The notes under the pieces were generated by a model. The model searched no databases. It saw only the letters and a list, made by a program, of their open reading frames with translations, and was not told the DNA's origin. The position numbers were made by a program, and so were the translations under genes. A stretch of DNA of 64,000 nt. Source: an uncultured Bacteroidia bacterium (GTDB lineage Bacteria; Bacteroidota; Bacteroidia; Bacteroidales; UBA932). Position 1 is the first letter of the stretch. Every line of letters begins with the position of its first letter. Below are positions 17,748-26,280 of this stretch, piece by piece. Location: NCBI GenBank assembly GCA_902801205.1, contig CADCHE010000008.1, forward strand, positions 1 through 64,000, read 5' to 3'.

Positions 17748-19997
17748 TCAAACCGGATCGACGTCCAGGGCGATGTGCCCCGAATATTTCCATTCTTTTT
17801 CGAATCCGGCGGTAATTTCCGCGACCTTTTCCTTGCCGGCGGCGAGTTCCCGGTCCTTCCGGAGGAGGATCCGGATGTGGCGCAGGTAGGCGCCCGACAC
17901 CTTATCGACGGGCGGGGCGTACGGTCCTACGACCACGGCGCTCCGGGGGAGGCCGTCCGCTCCGTCGCGCAGACGGGCGGCGAGGGCACGCATCATCCGT
18001 TCCGCCCGGTCTTCGACGGAGTCCTTGCAGATCGCGACGATCTCCCGGCTGTAGGGCGGGTACCCGAACGCTTTCCGTTCCGCGAGCAGCCGCTCCCGCT
18101 GGGCTTCCTGCGCGGCGCTGTCGACGAAGGCACGGTAGACAGGATGGTCGGGCCGTGCGGTCTGGATGACGAACAGTCCTTTCTCGGCGCGCCGTCCGCA
18201 CCGGCCGCGGAACTGTTCCAGCAGTTGCATCGCCTTCTCGTCGGCGCGGAAGTCCTGCTGGCCGAGGATGGAGTCGGCCTGGAGGACGGCGACCAGGCGG
18301 AGCCCGCTGAAATCGAATCCTTTGGAGAGGATCTGCGTCCCGATGAGGATGTCGGTTTCACCGGCGGAGAACCGCCGGAGGGTGTCCTTCTCGAAGGAAC
18401 GGCTCCGGGCGGCGTCGCTGTCCAGCCGGGCGATGCGCCGGTCGGGGAACAGTGCCTTGACTTCTTCTTCGATCTTCTGCGTGCCCGCCCCGAGCGGGGC
18501 GAGGTCTCCGCCGCAGGAGGGGCAGTGGCCCGTGTAGGGTGTCGTGCGCCCGCAGTAATGGCAGACCATGGCCTGGCTCCCGTCTGCGCGGACATGCAGG
18601 CTGACCGGTACATTGCAGCGGCTGCATTTGACGATTTCCCCGCAGGCGGTACACTGGAGGGCGGGGCTGTAGGAACGCCGCTCCCGCAGGAGGATGGCCT
18701 GCCCGCCGCCGTCCAGACAGTTGCGGATCTGCTCGACGAGTTTCAGGGAGAGGCTGCCGGCCATGCCGTTCTTCCGCCGCTCGGCCGCCGTGTCGATCAG
18801 CATGACGTCCGCATCGGCGGCGGCGTAATACCGCTCCTTGAGCGGGACGGGAAAGAAGCGTCCGGCCTGGCAGTTGTACAGGGCCTCCATCGAGGGAGTG
18901 GCGGACCCGAGGACGACGTGCGCTCCGTGGATCTTCGCCAGCATGATGGCGGTCTCCCGGCCGTTGTAGCGGGGAGCGGGGGAGTCCTGTTTGTAGGAGA
19001 CATCCTGCTCCTCGTCCACGATCACGAGACCAAGGTTGCGGTGCGGCAGGAAAACGGCGCTGCGCGTGCCCAGGACCAGGTATGGCCGGTGGCGGACCAC
19101 GTCGGCGGCGTCGCGGCGCCGCGCGGCGCTCTCGCCGGAATGGGCGACGCAGAACGTGTCCGGGAAGAGGGCTCCGATCCGCTCCTCCAGCTGGCGGCTG
19201 AGCGCGATTTCCGGGGCCAGGTACAGGACGTTCCTGCCTTCGCGGAGCGTATCCTGGGCCAGTTTGAGGTAGATTTCCGTCTTCCCGGAACCGGTGACGC
19301 CGTGCAGGTAGGCCGTCCGCCCGGCGGCAAAATGGCCGCGGATGACCGCACAGGCTTTTTCCTGGGCCGTCGACAGGCGGATGACGGGCTGCTGTGCGGG
19401 GAAGGACTCCGGCGCGGCCGCTTCCTTGTCGGGAACGGCCGCCAGGGCGGCCCTTTCCGCGCGGGCGGCCTCCTGCGCTTCGGTGTACCTGCGCTTCGTC
19501 TCTTCGCTGCGGGCGCGCCGGATCTTTTCGTCCAGTGCGGCGATGCGCGCGTCCAGCCGCGCAACCTTGGCCCGGCGCCTTTCATCCCGCTCGGCCCGCA
19601 GGTTCTCTTCCCGCTCCCGGCGGCGCCGGTCGGCGAGGGCCTTGTCGTGCTCCATGCCTGTCTTCCCGGCGGGATAGGCGGCCTTGTACACTTCTCCGAC
19701 CGTACAGAGGTAGTAGTCGGCGACCTGCCGCCAGAGGGCGATCTCTTCCTTCGAAACGGGCGCCAGTTCGGCGGCGATCCGTCCCGCGGGTTTGATCCGT
19801 TCCGCCGGGACGCCGGCGGGCGGCGCGTCCGCGGGCGCAACGCTGACGACGCCCGTGTACGCCTTCCCCGCGAAGTCCACTTCAACCCGGGTCCCGACCC
19901 CGACCGGCGGCCTTGCGGGGTCGTCCGGGAGGGCGTAGACCGGCTCCCACGCGAGGCGGAGCGGCAGGATGACGTGTATGTAGGAAACGGTCGGCAT
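17748..19997 (-). CDS. priA: Primosomal helicase PriA
   Basis: 3'-to-5' helicase that restarts replication at stalled forks. The product is 749 aa from ATG 19997; a TTG five codons upstream is an alternative start. Visible features: the N-terminal fork-binding domain, then Walker A LHGVTGSGKTEIY and the DEAH-like box VIVDEEQD. The two-zinc cysteine array follows in the form CTACGEIVKCSRC ... CHYCGRTTPYTGHCPSC. The helicase motifs ILIGTQILSKGFDF and QFRGRCGRRAEKG complete it. A charged insert rich in Arg/Glu/Ala (about 120-210) is long but family-typical. Confidence 0.95.
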   Translation of the reverse strand: MPTVSYIHVILPLRLAWEPVYALPDDPARPPVGVGTRVEVDFAGKAYTGVVSVAPADAPPAGVPAERIKPAGRIAAELAPVSKEEIALWRQVADYYLCTVGEVYKAAYPAGKTGMEHDKALADRRRREREENLRAERDERRRAKVARLDARIAALDEKIRRARSEETKRRYTEAQEAARAERAALAAVPDKEAAAPESFPAQQPVIRLSTAQEKACAVIRGHFAAGRTAYLHGVTGSGKTEIYLKLAQDTLREGRNVLYLAPEIALSRQLEERIGALFPDTFCVAHSGESAARRRDAADVVRHRPYLVLGTRSAVFLPHRNLGLVIVDEEQDVSYKQDSPAPRYNGRETAIMLAKIHGAHVVLGSATPSMEALYNCQAGRFFPVPLKERYYAAADADVMLIDTAAERRKNGMAGSLSLKLVEQIRNCLDGGGQAILLRERRSYSPALQCTACGEIVKCSRCNVPVSLHVRADGSQAMVCHYCGRTTPYTGHCPSCGGDLAPLGAGTQKIEEEVKALFPDRRIARLDSDAARSRSFEKDTLRRFSAGETDILIGTQILSKGFDFSGLRLVAVLQADSILGQQDFRADEKAMQLLEQFRGRCGRRAEKGLFVIQTARPDHPVYRAFVDSAAQEAQRERLLAERKAFGYPPYSREIVAICKDSVEDRAERMMRALAARLRDGADGLPRSAVVVGPYAPPVDKVSGAYLRHIRILLRKDRELAAGKEKVAEITAGFEKEWKYSGHIALDVDPV

Positions 19998-20017
19998 CGG
20001 AGAATCTTCCAAGTATA

Positions 20018-20025
20018 CAAAAGTA
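20018..20025 (-). promoter_or_regulatory. -7 box for priA
   Basis: Reads TACTTTTG on the minus strand, exact TAnnTTTG, 20 bases before ATG 19997. Its place supports that start over the upstream TTG, which would lie only 5 bases from the box. Confidence 0.5.
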
Positions 20026-20128
20026 ATTCATTTTTGTGACATTCTTTTCGTATCTTTTCGATTCCTGCCGGGAAAAAAGAGGGATGGCAGGGAATAAGAT
20101 GTAGATCAATTTCTTACATCGCTCTGTT

Positions 20129-20162
20129 CCGTTTTGTCTTCAGTATGAAGGGACAAAAACGG
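20129..20162. repeat. Imperfect inverted repeat at the edge of the accessory patch
   Basis: CCGTTTTGTC at 20129-20138 and GACAAAAACGG at 20152-20162 are inverted copies (one extra A), with a nested CTTCA-GTA-TGAAG palindrome between. A 22-codon ORF starting MKGQKRDKNQIYQIKELFN (ATG 20144) begins inside it and looks like the head of a broken gene. Confidence 0.5.
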
Positions 20163-20208
20163 GACAAGAATCAGATTTATCAAATCAAAGAGCTATTTAA
20201 CCATCCTG

Positions 20209-20409
20209 GATGACTTTGTCCGCAAGCCGCATGAGAATCCCTCTATCGGCTTGGTCCTGTGTAAAAGCGCCGACAAATCCATCGTGGAGTACCTCATCAA
20301 GGACTACAACAAGCCGATGGGCGTGGCCACATACCGTACGAAGGAGGAGATGCCGGAGAAGTTCCGTGATGCTTTGCCTGACATCGAAGACCTAAAGAAA
20401 CTCCTATAA
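20209..20409 (+). pseudogene. C-terminal fragment of a DUF1016/YhcG-type PDDEXK nuclease
   Basis: The 66-residue frame DDFVRKPHENPSIGLVLC ... DLKKLL matches the end of the DUF1016 (YhcG C-terminal nuclease) family, including NPSIGLVLCKSADKSIVEY and the following YNKPMGVATY. The N-terminal 250 or so residues are absent. The upstream bases belong to another frame and a stop, so this is a remnant, not a gene. Such nucleases often travel on mobile or defence-related islands. Confidence 0.7.
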
Positions 20410-20430
20410 GGAAGTCTACGATGCTGAAGG

Positions 20431-21876
20431 TCAAAGAATCCCCAGTCCGGTGGCCTTGCGGATCATGTCGGTAACGTTCCCCACCCCCATTTTGCCGTAA
20501 ATCCTTTGACGGTGGGTGTTCACGGTGTTTACACTGAGGAACAAGCGTTCGGCAATCTGAGCAGCAGTAAGGCCTTCGGCACTTAGGCGAATGATCTGGA
20601 TTTCACGGGCACTAAGGCCGATGTCGGCTATCCTTTTGCTGCGATCAATAAGCACGTCGCCCACGTACCTTGCCACATCGGCATTGATTTCCTGGGCACC
20701 CTGGATAAGTTCTTCGCAGCGCTTGCGTATTTCCTCCGGCGAGAGGGAGGCTACGGAGGCAGAAAGAGTTTCAATGCGTTTGGCAAAGTCTCCAGTGGGG
20801 TTTTTAAGGTCTTTGGAGAGGATTTCGATGATTTGTTCTTTGCTGTTACTGATGCGCTGCAGTTCGGTGTTGCGACGGTGGGCTTTCTGCGCCTGGCGGA
20901 CCAAGAGGACAATGGCTGTTGCGGCAAGCAGAAGGGCAAGCAGGAGGATAAGGGTTCTATATCGGCCGCGTTCGAGGGCACGCTCCTTTTCCTGGACTTC
21001 GAAGCGGGTCTGCATCTCCTGCAGGGTTTCATCCTGTTTCTGCTGGAGGTATTTCTGCATCCGGAAAACGTAATCGTCGTGGGCGTCCAACGCTTTTTCG
21101 TACTGCCCGGTTCGGGTGTATAGGCGTACCAACCGGTCATCCAATGCCGATGCGGTGAGGTAATCGCTCTCTTTCAGGGTCGCAAATACCTTCTCGAAGT
21201 ACGCGATAGCCTCTTCGTTGCGGTCGCCCTGCTGGAACCAGCGGGAGCGGAAGAGGATACCGTTGCGCTTGAGACGCGGAATATCGTAAGTGTCGGCCAG
21301 GGCCTGGCCCTTATCAAGCCATTCACCTGCGGTACGGTAGATGTCAGGATCGACAGGATCAGACCAGCGGTTCTTATTGATGTACAGGGAACCGATGATA
21401 TAACAGGCCTCGCTCTGCTGCTCGACCGCATCGGCCTCTTCGGCGAGGTGAAGGGCTTCCGTGGCATATTCCAGTCCCTCGTCGTTCCGGCCGGTTTCCG
21501 GGGAAATTTCGGCGTAGGAACAGAGTTTTGCCTTGGATATAAGGATTTCGGCGAGCTCTTTCTTGAAACCGGCATCCCGGGCGATGGCTTCGGCTTCCAG
21601 CGCTTTCTCCCAGGCATCGGCGTCCCGACTGGCCATGATATCTATGCCCACGATGGTGGATAGGCTCTGCACTTTCAGCAAGGGATCCCCAGCTGAGACG
21701 TCAAGTGCCCGGAGGGCATTTTCCATAGCATTGTCGAATTGCTGGGCCGACACGTCTTGGGCCGCTTCGGCAAGGAGAACGGGCACTTCGGTTCCGGCGT
21801 TATTTCTGTCAGAAACCGGGGAGCAGGCCGAAAAAAGCAATGTGACTGCGAATAGTTTGATGTGTTTCAGATGCAT
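20431..21876 (-). CDS. Membrane-anchored TPR/LuxR-type regulator
   Basis: 481 aa. It has an N-terminal lipoprotein-like signal (LLFSAC, Cys18), then TPR-like helical repeats (about 30-265) and a charged coiled coil with YLQQKQDETLQEMQ. A transmembrane segment near 306-326 (LILLLALLLAATAIVLLV) follows, then a second helical stretch and a C-terminal LuxR/GerE helix-turn-helix. That domain reads LSAREIQIIRLSAEGLTAAQ and LFLSVNTVNTHRQRIYGKMG. The layout resembles Bacteroidetes regulators that sense outside signals through extracytoplasmic TPRs and bind DNA in the cytoplasm. The target is unknown; the divergent peptide/BspA pair is the nearest candidate. Confidence 0.85.
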   Translation of the reverse strand: MHLKHIKLFAVTLLFSACSPVSDRNNAGTEVPVLLAEAAQDVSAQQFDNAMENALRALDVSAGDPLLKVQSLSTIVGIDIMASRDADAWEKALEAEAIARDAGFKKELAEILISKAKLCSYAEISPETGRNDEGLEYATEALHLAEEADAVEQQSEACYIIGSLYINKNRWSDPVDPDIYRTAGEWLDKGQALADTYDIPRLKRNGILFRSRWFQQGDRNEEAIAYFEKVFATLKESDYLTASALDDRLVRLYTRTGQYEKALDAHDDYVFRMQKYLQQKQDETLQEMQTRFEVQEKERALERGRYRTLILLLALLLAATAIVLLVRQAQKAHRRNTELQRISNSKEQIIEILSKDLKNPTGDFAKRIETLSASVASLSPEEIRKRCEELIQGAQEINADVARYVGDVLIDRSKRIADIGLSAREIQIIRLSAEGLTAAQIAERLFLSVNTVNTHRQRIYGKMGVGNVTDMIRKATGLGIL

Positions 21877-21900
21877 CGTTTATCTATTATCGCTACGCTG

Positions 21901-21908
21901 CGAAAATA
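21901..21908 (-). promoter_or_regulatory. -7-like box for the LuxR-type regulator
   Basis: Reads TATTTTCG on the minus strand, one mismatch to TAnnTTTG, 24 bases before the ATG. Confidence 0.35.
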
Positions 21909-21994
21909 CAAAAAAAAGCCAAAAACACGGGTTTTAAATACTCTGGGACCGGCAAATTACTGAAAAATAATGAATGGGAAATGAGGGGGGGGAG

Positions 21995-22002
21995 TAACTT
22001 TG
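21995..22002 (+). promoter_or_regulatory. -7 box for the small peptide and BspA-like gene
   Basis: TAACTTTG, exact TAnnTTTG, 33 bases before the ATG at 22036. A G-run (seven or more G) lies just upstream; no -33 TTG is seen. Confidence 0.5.
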
Positions 22003-22035
22003 TACTTAAATCAGTATTGCGAATCTAAAACGAGT

Positions 22036-22173
22036 ATGCATATGGATGAAAAAAGAATGTACGCGACTCCGGAAGTGGATGTCGTAAACCTGAAGACTGA
22101 GGGCATGATCTGCGCCAGCGGTAACAACTGGGATACCGATGATCTTCCCGGTTTTGAATTTGAGGATGAATAA
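22036..22173 (+). CDS. 45-aa acidic small protein
   Basis: A complete short ORF: MHMDEKRMYATPEVDVV ... ICASGNNWDTDDLPGFEFEDE; the ATG at 22042 is an alternative start. The pattern, a short YxTPEVxVV opening, a central C-x-SG, then an acidic tail, resembles small uncharacterised peptides frequently encoded before surface lipoproteins in Bacteroidales. A function is not known; a peptide precursor or a translation-coupled leader are both possible. It has its own -7 box and ends 11 bases before the BspA-like lipoprotein, so they share a transcript. Confidence 0.65.
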   Translation: MHMDEKRMYATPEVDVVNLKTEGMICASGNNWDTDDLPGFEFEDE

Positions 22174-22184
22174 TTCGAACGGAT

Positions 22185-24308
22185 ATGAAAACAAAAGCCT
22201 ATATTATAATGCTGGTCGCATCGATGACGGCCGCGTTTTCCTGCACCCGTATTGAGATGGAATTCACCAATGAGACTTCTGCTGCCGCTGAGAACGGCAC
22301 TCAGATTCTCGTGCCCTTCACCGCAGAGGCCGGAGAACCTCAGACCAAGGTCGCGATGGACGGCAGTACCACCAACATCGTATTCTCGGAGGGCGACCAG
22401 CTGATGGTTTATAGCTGGAAAATCGTGGAACCGTCCATCCTCACCCTGAAGTCCGGGGCTGGCAACAAATCTGCCGTTTTCTCGGGCGACCTGGTTCTCG
22501 CGGCCGGCAAGACCGAGGCCGACCTGGCCGGAAAGAGACTGTATGCATCGCTGATTCCCGAGGCGGGCGTTTCTGCGGGGATTTTCACATACGACCCTTC
22601 CACGAAAAGACTTACGGTAGATTATTCCAAGGGCGTTATTGATTCGGATCTCGAGGCCCTCGTAAGCCGTACGATTCTGTATGATGGCGAGACCACGTAT
22701 GAGGCCAGGAAGTTCTCCTTCAGAATGCTGAACAGCTATGTCAAGATGAACGTGACCGTACCGTCGGAGGAATCCGATCTGGCGAGGGATTATACGGTCT
22801 CGGCCACATACGATTACCATATTCGCTCCAAGGCGACCAACTCGGGCCTTGGATGGGGCGGAGAAAATGAGGCCGCCACCGTCACCGGCACGTTCCGCGC
22901 CTCCAACTCCACCGGCGGCACGGCATATCTGGCCATCCTGGCCGATAAATCCATGCGCATCGAGGATGACGACGTCATATACGACGAGGTGAAGATCCAG
23001 GTCGGCATGGACAATGACTACAAGGGATACGGCCTGACCGGCGGTGTCATCGACCATCAGGTCATCGTGCCAGGCAAGGGCTACACGAAAGCCGTCACAC
23101 TGAAAGATCCGGACAACGAGGATGTCCTGCTGGGACAGCCGGAGTCGGTGAGGAACAGAGTATTTACGGGATCTAATGATAAGGATAGGAATGGTTATCT
23201 CAGCAAGTATGAAGCGGCGCAGATAACAAATGACATTTCGTTCAATAGTCTTACTGAATTGACGAATGCTTCCTTTCTTTATTATTTTACCGGGCTGACT
23301 TCATTATCGGGGAACAACTTCTATAACTGCTCCAACATGACTAGGGTGAATCTTCCCAAGCATCTTACAAGTATTGGAGTTGAGACATTCTCCGGCTGTA
23401 CATCCCTGAACACCTTCAGCATTCCATCCGGAGTGACTAGTATTGGACAAAGGGCATTTGAGGGGTGTTCTTCCATTAATAGTATCCAGATTCCGTCCAG
23501 CTTAACGGAAATTGGACGTCGGGCATTCATTGCCTGCTCCGCTCTTACGGACGTGTATTTTGAATCTCCCTGCAGTCTTACATCGATAGCTTTGGGAACA
23601 TTCCAAAATTGTACTTCGCTGGACGGTATTGGCCTGCCCTCGAGTATAAAAACGTTGGAAGATAGTGCATTCGAGGGGTGCACTGCACTTATGTCTGTTT
23701 CATTGGCCAACATCAATACGATTGGGGAATATGTTTTCAGAGGCTGTTCTTCCCTTGACAATGTATCTACTTCGCCCGGAACAACAGTAGGAAAAGGCGC
23801 ATTCCAAAACTGCACCAGCTTGAAGTCGATAGTCCTGAGCCCGTTGTTGTCGGCGCAGGCATCAAGTATAGAGCCCTATACTTTTGCCGGGTGCACATCG
23901 CTGGAGCATATTGAAATCCACTATTGGTTCACTTCCATCGGCGCTTCCGCCTTCGAGGGATGTACGTCACTGACTGATATAGAGTATAGAGGTGGGCCCA
24001 CGAGTTCCAATCTTGAAACCATAGGTAATTCCGCATTCCGGGACTGCTCTTCTCTTGTTACCGTTGAAATACCGCATAAAGTGACATCAATAGGAAGCCA
24101 TGCTTTTTCGTCTTGTGAGAATCTGAAAACGGTGTATAGTTATCCGACCACACCACCTTCCATTACTAACCACGCAAGTGATGTCTTTTGGGGACATGCA
24201 TCCGGGTTCATCATCTATGTCCCTGAAGAGTCATTATATACTTACCGGTTGGACAGTGCAGGGTGGAATTACTATCACCAGCAGCACTGTATTCAAATAA
24301 TGCCCTAA
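22185..24308 (+). CDS. BspA-type leucine-rich repeat lipoprotein with fimbrillin-like N-terminus
   Basis: 707-aa surface lipoprotein, lipobox AAFSC (Cys20). Residues 30-310 resemble a fimbrillin/Mfa-like fold (VPFTAEAGEPQTKVAMDG ... EGDQLMVYSW). About 355-690 are BspA/TpLRR repeats of the form IGxxAFxGCxSLxxIxIPxS, about 14 copies with several degenerate ones; it ends in YVPEESLYTYRLDSAGWNYY. BspA relatives mediate binding to host proteins, other bacteria or matrix. The repeat part is visibly richer in A+T than the surrounding genes, which suggests acquisition or a different selective history. Followed by a good terminator. Confidence 0.9.
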   Translation: MKTKAYIIMLVASMTAAFSCTRIEMEFTNETSAAAENGTQILVPFTAEAGEPQTKVAMDGSTTNIVFSEGDQLMVYSWKIVEPSILTLKSGAGNKSAVFSGDLVLAAGKTEADLAGKRLYASLIPEAGVSAGIFTYDPSTKRLTVDYSKGVIDSDLEALVSRTILYDGETTYEARKFSFRMLNSYVKMNVTVPSEESDLARDYTVSATYDYHIRSKATNSGLGWGGENEAATVTGTFRASNSTGGTAYLAILADKSMRIEDDDVIYDEVKIQVGMDNDYKGYGLTGGVIDHQVIVPGKGYTKAVTLKDPDNEDVLLGQPESVRNRVFTGSNDKDRNGYLSKYEAAQITNDISFNSLTELTNASFLYYFTGLTSLSGNNFYNCSNMTRVNLPKHLTSIGVETFSGCTSLNTFSIPSGVTSIGQRAFEGCSSINSIQIPSSLTEIGRRAFIACSALTDVYFESPCSLTSIALGTFQNCTSLDGIGLPSSIKTLEDSAFEGCTALMSVSLANINTIGEYVFRGCSSLDNVSTSPGTTVGKGAFQNCTSLKSIVLSPLLSAQASSIEPYTFAGCTSLEHIEIHYWFTSIGASAFEGCTSLTDIEYRGGPTSSNLETIGNSAFRDCSSLVTVEIPHKVTSIGSHAFSSCENLKTVYSYPTTPPSITNHASDVFWGHASGFIIYVPEESLYTYRLDSAGWNYYHQQHCIQIMP

Positions 24309-24330
24309 CTAAGCCTTAAAACCCAACACT

Positions 24331-24378
24331 CCGCCCCGCAACCTCCCGCTACGGGGCGGTTTCCTTCCTTTTTTGCGG
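24331..24378 (+). terminator. Rho-independent terminator after the BspA-like gene
   Basis: Perfect 8-bp stem CCGCCCCG (24331-24338) and CGGGGCGG (24352-24359), followed by a T-rich run with TTTTTT at 24369-24374. Confidence 0.75.
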
Positions 24379-24414
24379 GATGCCAGCCACCCAGGTGGCC
24401 CGCCACAGCGTACC

Positions 24415-24501
24415 CTAGAACAGCGTGGGTTCCCAGTCGTCGAAGTCTACGGAGGGGGTGTTGTCGGGGGAGGAGGTCTCCGGGGCCGGATCCGCATGTA
24501 G
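24415..24501 (-). other. Short open stretch with protein-like acidic tail, no start
   Basis: After an in-frame TGA, 28 codons read LHADPAPETSSPDNTPSVDF followed by DDWEPTLF and a stop. The composition is unlike GC-driven chance frames in this genome and recalls tails of small acidic Bacteroidales peptides. No start codon is seen, so at best it is the end of a decayed or frameshifted gene. Confidence 0.25.
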
Positions 24502-24650
24502 TCATACAGACCGCTGATGACTTCCGTAGTCACATCCTTCAGGAGGATGTCCGTCCTGCCGATCCTCTCAAGATACTCGCCTAACGTACTGATGCAACTG
24601 AGATTACATCGCCCATCTGACGTATCGTTTCCGATGGTTTTCCTCGCTAC
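24494..24650 (-). pseudogene. Tyrosine-recombinase (integrase) N-terminal remnant
   Basis: The frame reads LGEYLERIGRTDILLKDVTT then EVISGLYDYMR. This agrees with the core-binding (SAM-like) region of Bacteroidetes tyrosine recombinases, whose pattern is YxxxIGRxDI...E(L/V)I.GY..YL(R/K). Upstream codons toward 24650 are only weakly alike, and the catalytic domain is absent. The remnant sits immediately before the sugar-isomerase-like gene and overlaps its promoter zone, marking an old integration or excision scar. Confidence 0.4.
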
Positions 24651-24698
24651 AAGAAATTTTTGTATCTTTACCGGAGAATCGATTGAAATTTCGCGTTT

Positions 24699-26120
24699 AT
24701 GGAAAAGAAACACGTCAAGGTGGGTCTGGCCGGCGTGGGCCTGAACACCTATTGGCAGCAGTTCGACGGCCTCCTGTCGCGGTTGCTGGGGTATCAAGGG
24801 GAAATCTGCCGCAAGATGGCGGAGGCGGGCGCCGACGTGACGGATGCCGGCCTGGTGGACGACGAGGACAAGGCGGTCGCTGCCGGGGAGCGCTTCCGCG
24901 CGGCCGGCGTCGAGATGCTCTTTGTCTTCATCTCCACGTACGCCCTTTCTTCCACCCTCCTTCCGATGGCCCGGCGCGCCGGGGTCCCCGTCATCCTGCT
25001 GAACGTGCAGCCGGAACCGGCCATCGACTACGCCTACATCAACGGCCTGGGAGACCGCGGCAAGATGACGGGCGAGTGGCTGGCCCACTGCCAGGCTTGT
25101 TCCGCGCCGGAGTTCGCCTGCGTGCTCGGCCGGGCCGGCATCCGCTACGACATCGTCACCGGGTATCTGCAGGAGGCGTATGTCTGGGAACAGATTGGCG
25201 CCTGGATCGATGCGGCCCGTGCCGTCGCTGGCATGCGCGAGAACCGTCTCGGTATCCTCGGCCATTATTACGGCGGCATGCTGGACGTCTATACCGACAC
25301 GACCCTCCAGTCGATCGCTTTCGGCACCCACATCGAGCATGTGGAAATGTGCGAGTTGAAGGCCCTGCGCGACGCGGCCACCCCCGAGGAGGTCCAGCGC
25401 AAGCGGCAGGAATTCGAGACGGTCTTCGAGGTCGTCCCCGCCTGCGAGGAGTACGAACTGGACCGTGCCGCCCGGACCTCCGTCGCCCTCGACAAACTGG
25501 TCGCGGCGCACCGCCTGGGCTCCCTGGCGTACTATTACGAGGGCTACCGGGGCAACGATTACGAGAACATCGTCACTTCCGTCATCGCGGGCAATACCCT
25601 GCTGACCGGTGCCGGCATCCCCGTGGCCGGCGAGTGCGAGATCAAGAACGTACAGGCAATGAAGATCCTCTCCCTGCTGGGCGCCGGCGGTTCCTTCTCC
25701 GAGCCCTATGCGATGGATTTCAATGACGACGTGGTCATGTGGGGACATGACGGCCCGGCACATTCGGCCATTGCCGAAGGGCGGGTCAAGCTGGTACCGC
25801 TGCCGGTCTATCACGGCAAACCCGGCAAGGGGCTTTCCATCCAGATGTCGGTGCGTCACGGTGACGTGACCTTCCTCTCCGTCTGCGAACGGGACGGCAA
25901 GACATCGCTGCTCGTCGCGGAAGGGGAGTCCGTTCCCGGCGAAACCCTCCAGATCGGCAACACGAACAGCCGTTACCGCTTCCCGTGCGGAGCGCGTGCC
26001 TTCATCGACCGCTGGAGCAAGGCAGGCCCTTCGCACCATTGCGCCATCGGCGTCGGTCATCTGGCAGACACCCTCGAAAAGTTCGCCTTCCTGGCCGGCC
26101 TGGACGTGGTCCGCATCTGA
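24699..26120 (+). CDS. L-fucose/L-arabinose isomerase-fold sugar isomerase-like protein
   Basis: 473-aa cytoplasmic protein. The N-terminal Rossmann-like part ([19 protein letters not shown] ... [35 protein letters not shown]) and the C-terminal part with [19 protein letters not shown] and MWGHDGPAH fit the FucI/AraA superfamily. In that superfamily Mn-dependent aldose-ketose isomerisation occurs at the domain interface. It is not classical AraA or FucI, and the substrate is unknown. A -7-like TATCTTTA at 24663-24670 precedes it. No sugar kinase or transporter is adjacent, and a tRNA follows downstream. Confidence 0.75.
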   Translation: MEKKHVKVGLAGVGLNTYWQQFDGLLSRLLGYQGEICRKMAEAGADVTDAGLVDDEDKAVAAGERFRAAGVEMLFVFISTYALSSTLLPMARRAGVPVILLNVQPEPAIDYAYINGLGDRGKMTGEWLAHCQACSAPEFACVLGRAGIRYDIVTGYLQEAYVWEQIGAWIDAARAVAGMRENRLGILGHYYGGMLDVYTDTTLQSIAFGTHIEHVEMCELKALRDAATPEEVQRKRQEFETVFEVVPACEEYELDRAARTSVALDKLVAAHRLGSLAYYYEGYRGNDYENIVTSVIAGNTLLTGAGIPVAGECEIKNVQAMKILSLLGAGGSFSEPYAMDFNDDVVMWGHDGPAHSAIAEGRVKLVPLPVYHGKPGKGLSIQMSVRHGDVTFLSVCERDGKTSLLVAEGESVPGETLQIGNTNSRYRFPCGARAFIDRWSKAGPSHHCAIGVGHLADTLEKFAFLAGLDVVRI

Positions 26121-26156
26121 TTTTTCCGCTTTGGCAGGAAAATATTGAAGAAAAAA

Positions 26157-26187
26157 TTTGCAGGCGAAGGAATTTTGCCTATCTTTG
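26157..26187 (+). promoter_or_regulatory. Promoter of tRNA-Phe
   Basis: TTTG at 26157-26160 and TATCTTTG at 26180-26187, 19 bases apart: a full Bacteroidetes promoter, 17 bases before the tRNA. Confidence 0.8.
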
Positions 26188-26204
26188 CAATCCCGAAAGG
26201 GAAT

Positions 26205-26280
26205 GGTGTCGTAGCTCAGGTGGTAGAGCAATGGACTGAAAATCCATGTGTCGCCGGTTCGACTCCTGCCGACACCACCA
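26205..26280 (+). tRNA. tRNA-Phe (GAA), CCA encoded
   Basis: Acceptor arms GGTGTCG (26205-26211) and CGACACC (26270-26276) pair perfectly. The anticodon stem is ATGGA/TCCAT around loop CTGAAAA, with anticodon GAA at 26238-26240. The T-loop TTCGACT is present but the T stem (GCCGG with CCTGC) has one central C-T mismatch. Discriminator A at 26277 is followed by an encoded CCA. Confidence 0.93.

Noticed and set aside
23321-23815. 164-aa minus-strand frame in the BspA-like repeats
   Set aside because: A by-product of the periodic repeat DNA; the plus frame shows the repeat motif clearly.
24447-26231. 594-aa minus-strand frame across the sugar-isomerase gene
   Set aside because: Mostly the antisense of the isomerase-like gene. 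Only its last 50 or so codons (about 24494-24650) look protein-like and are listed as an integrase remnant.
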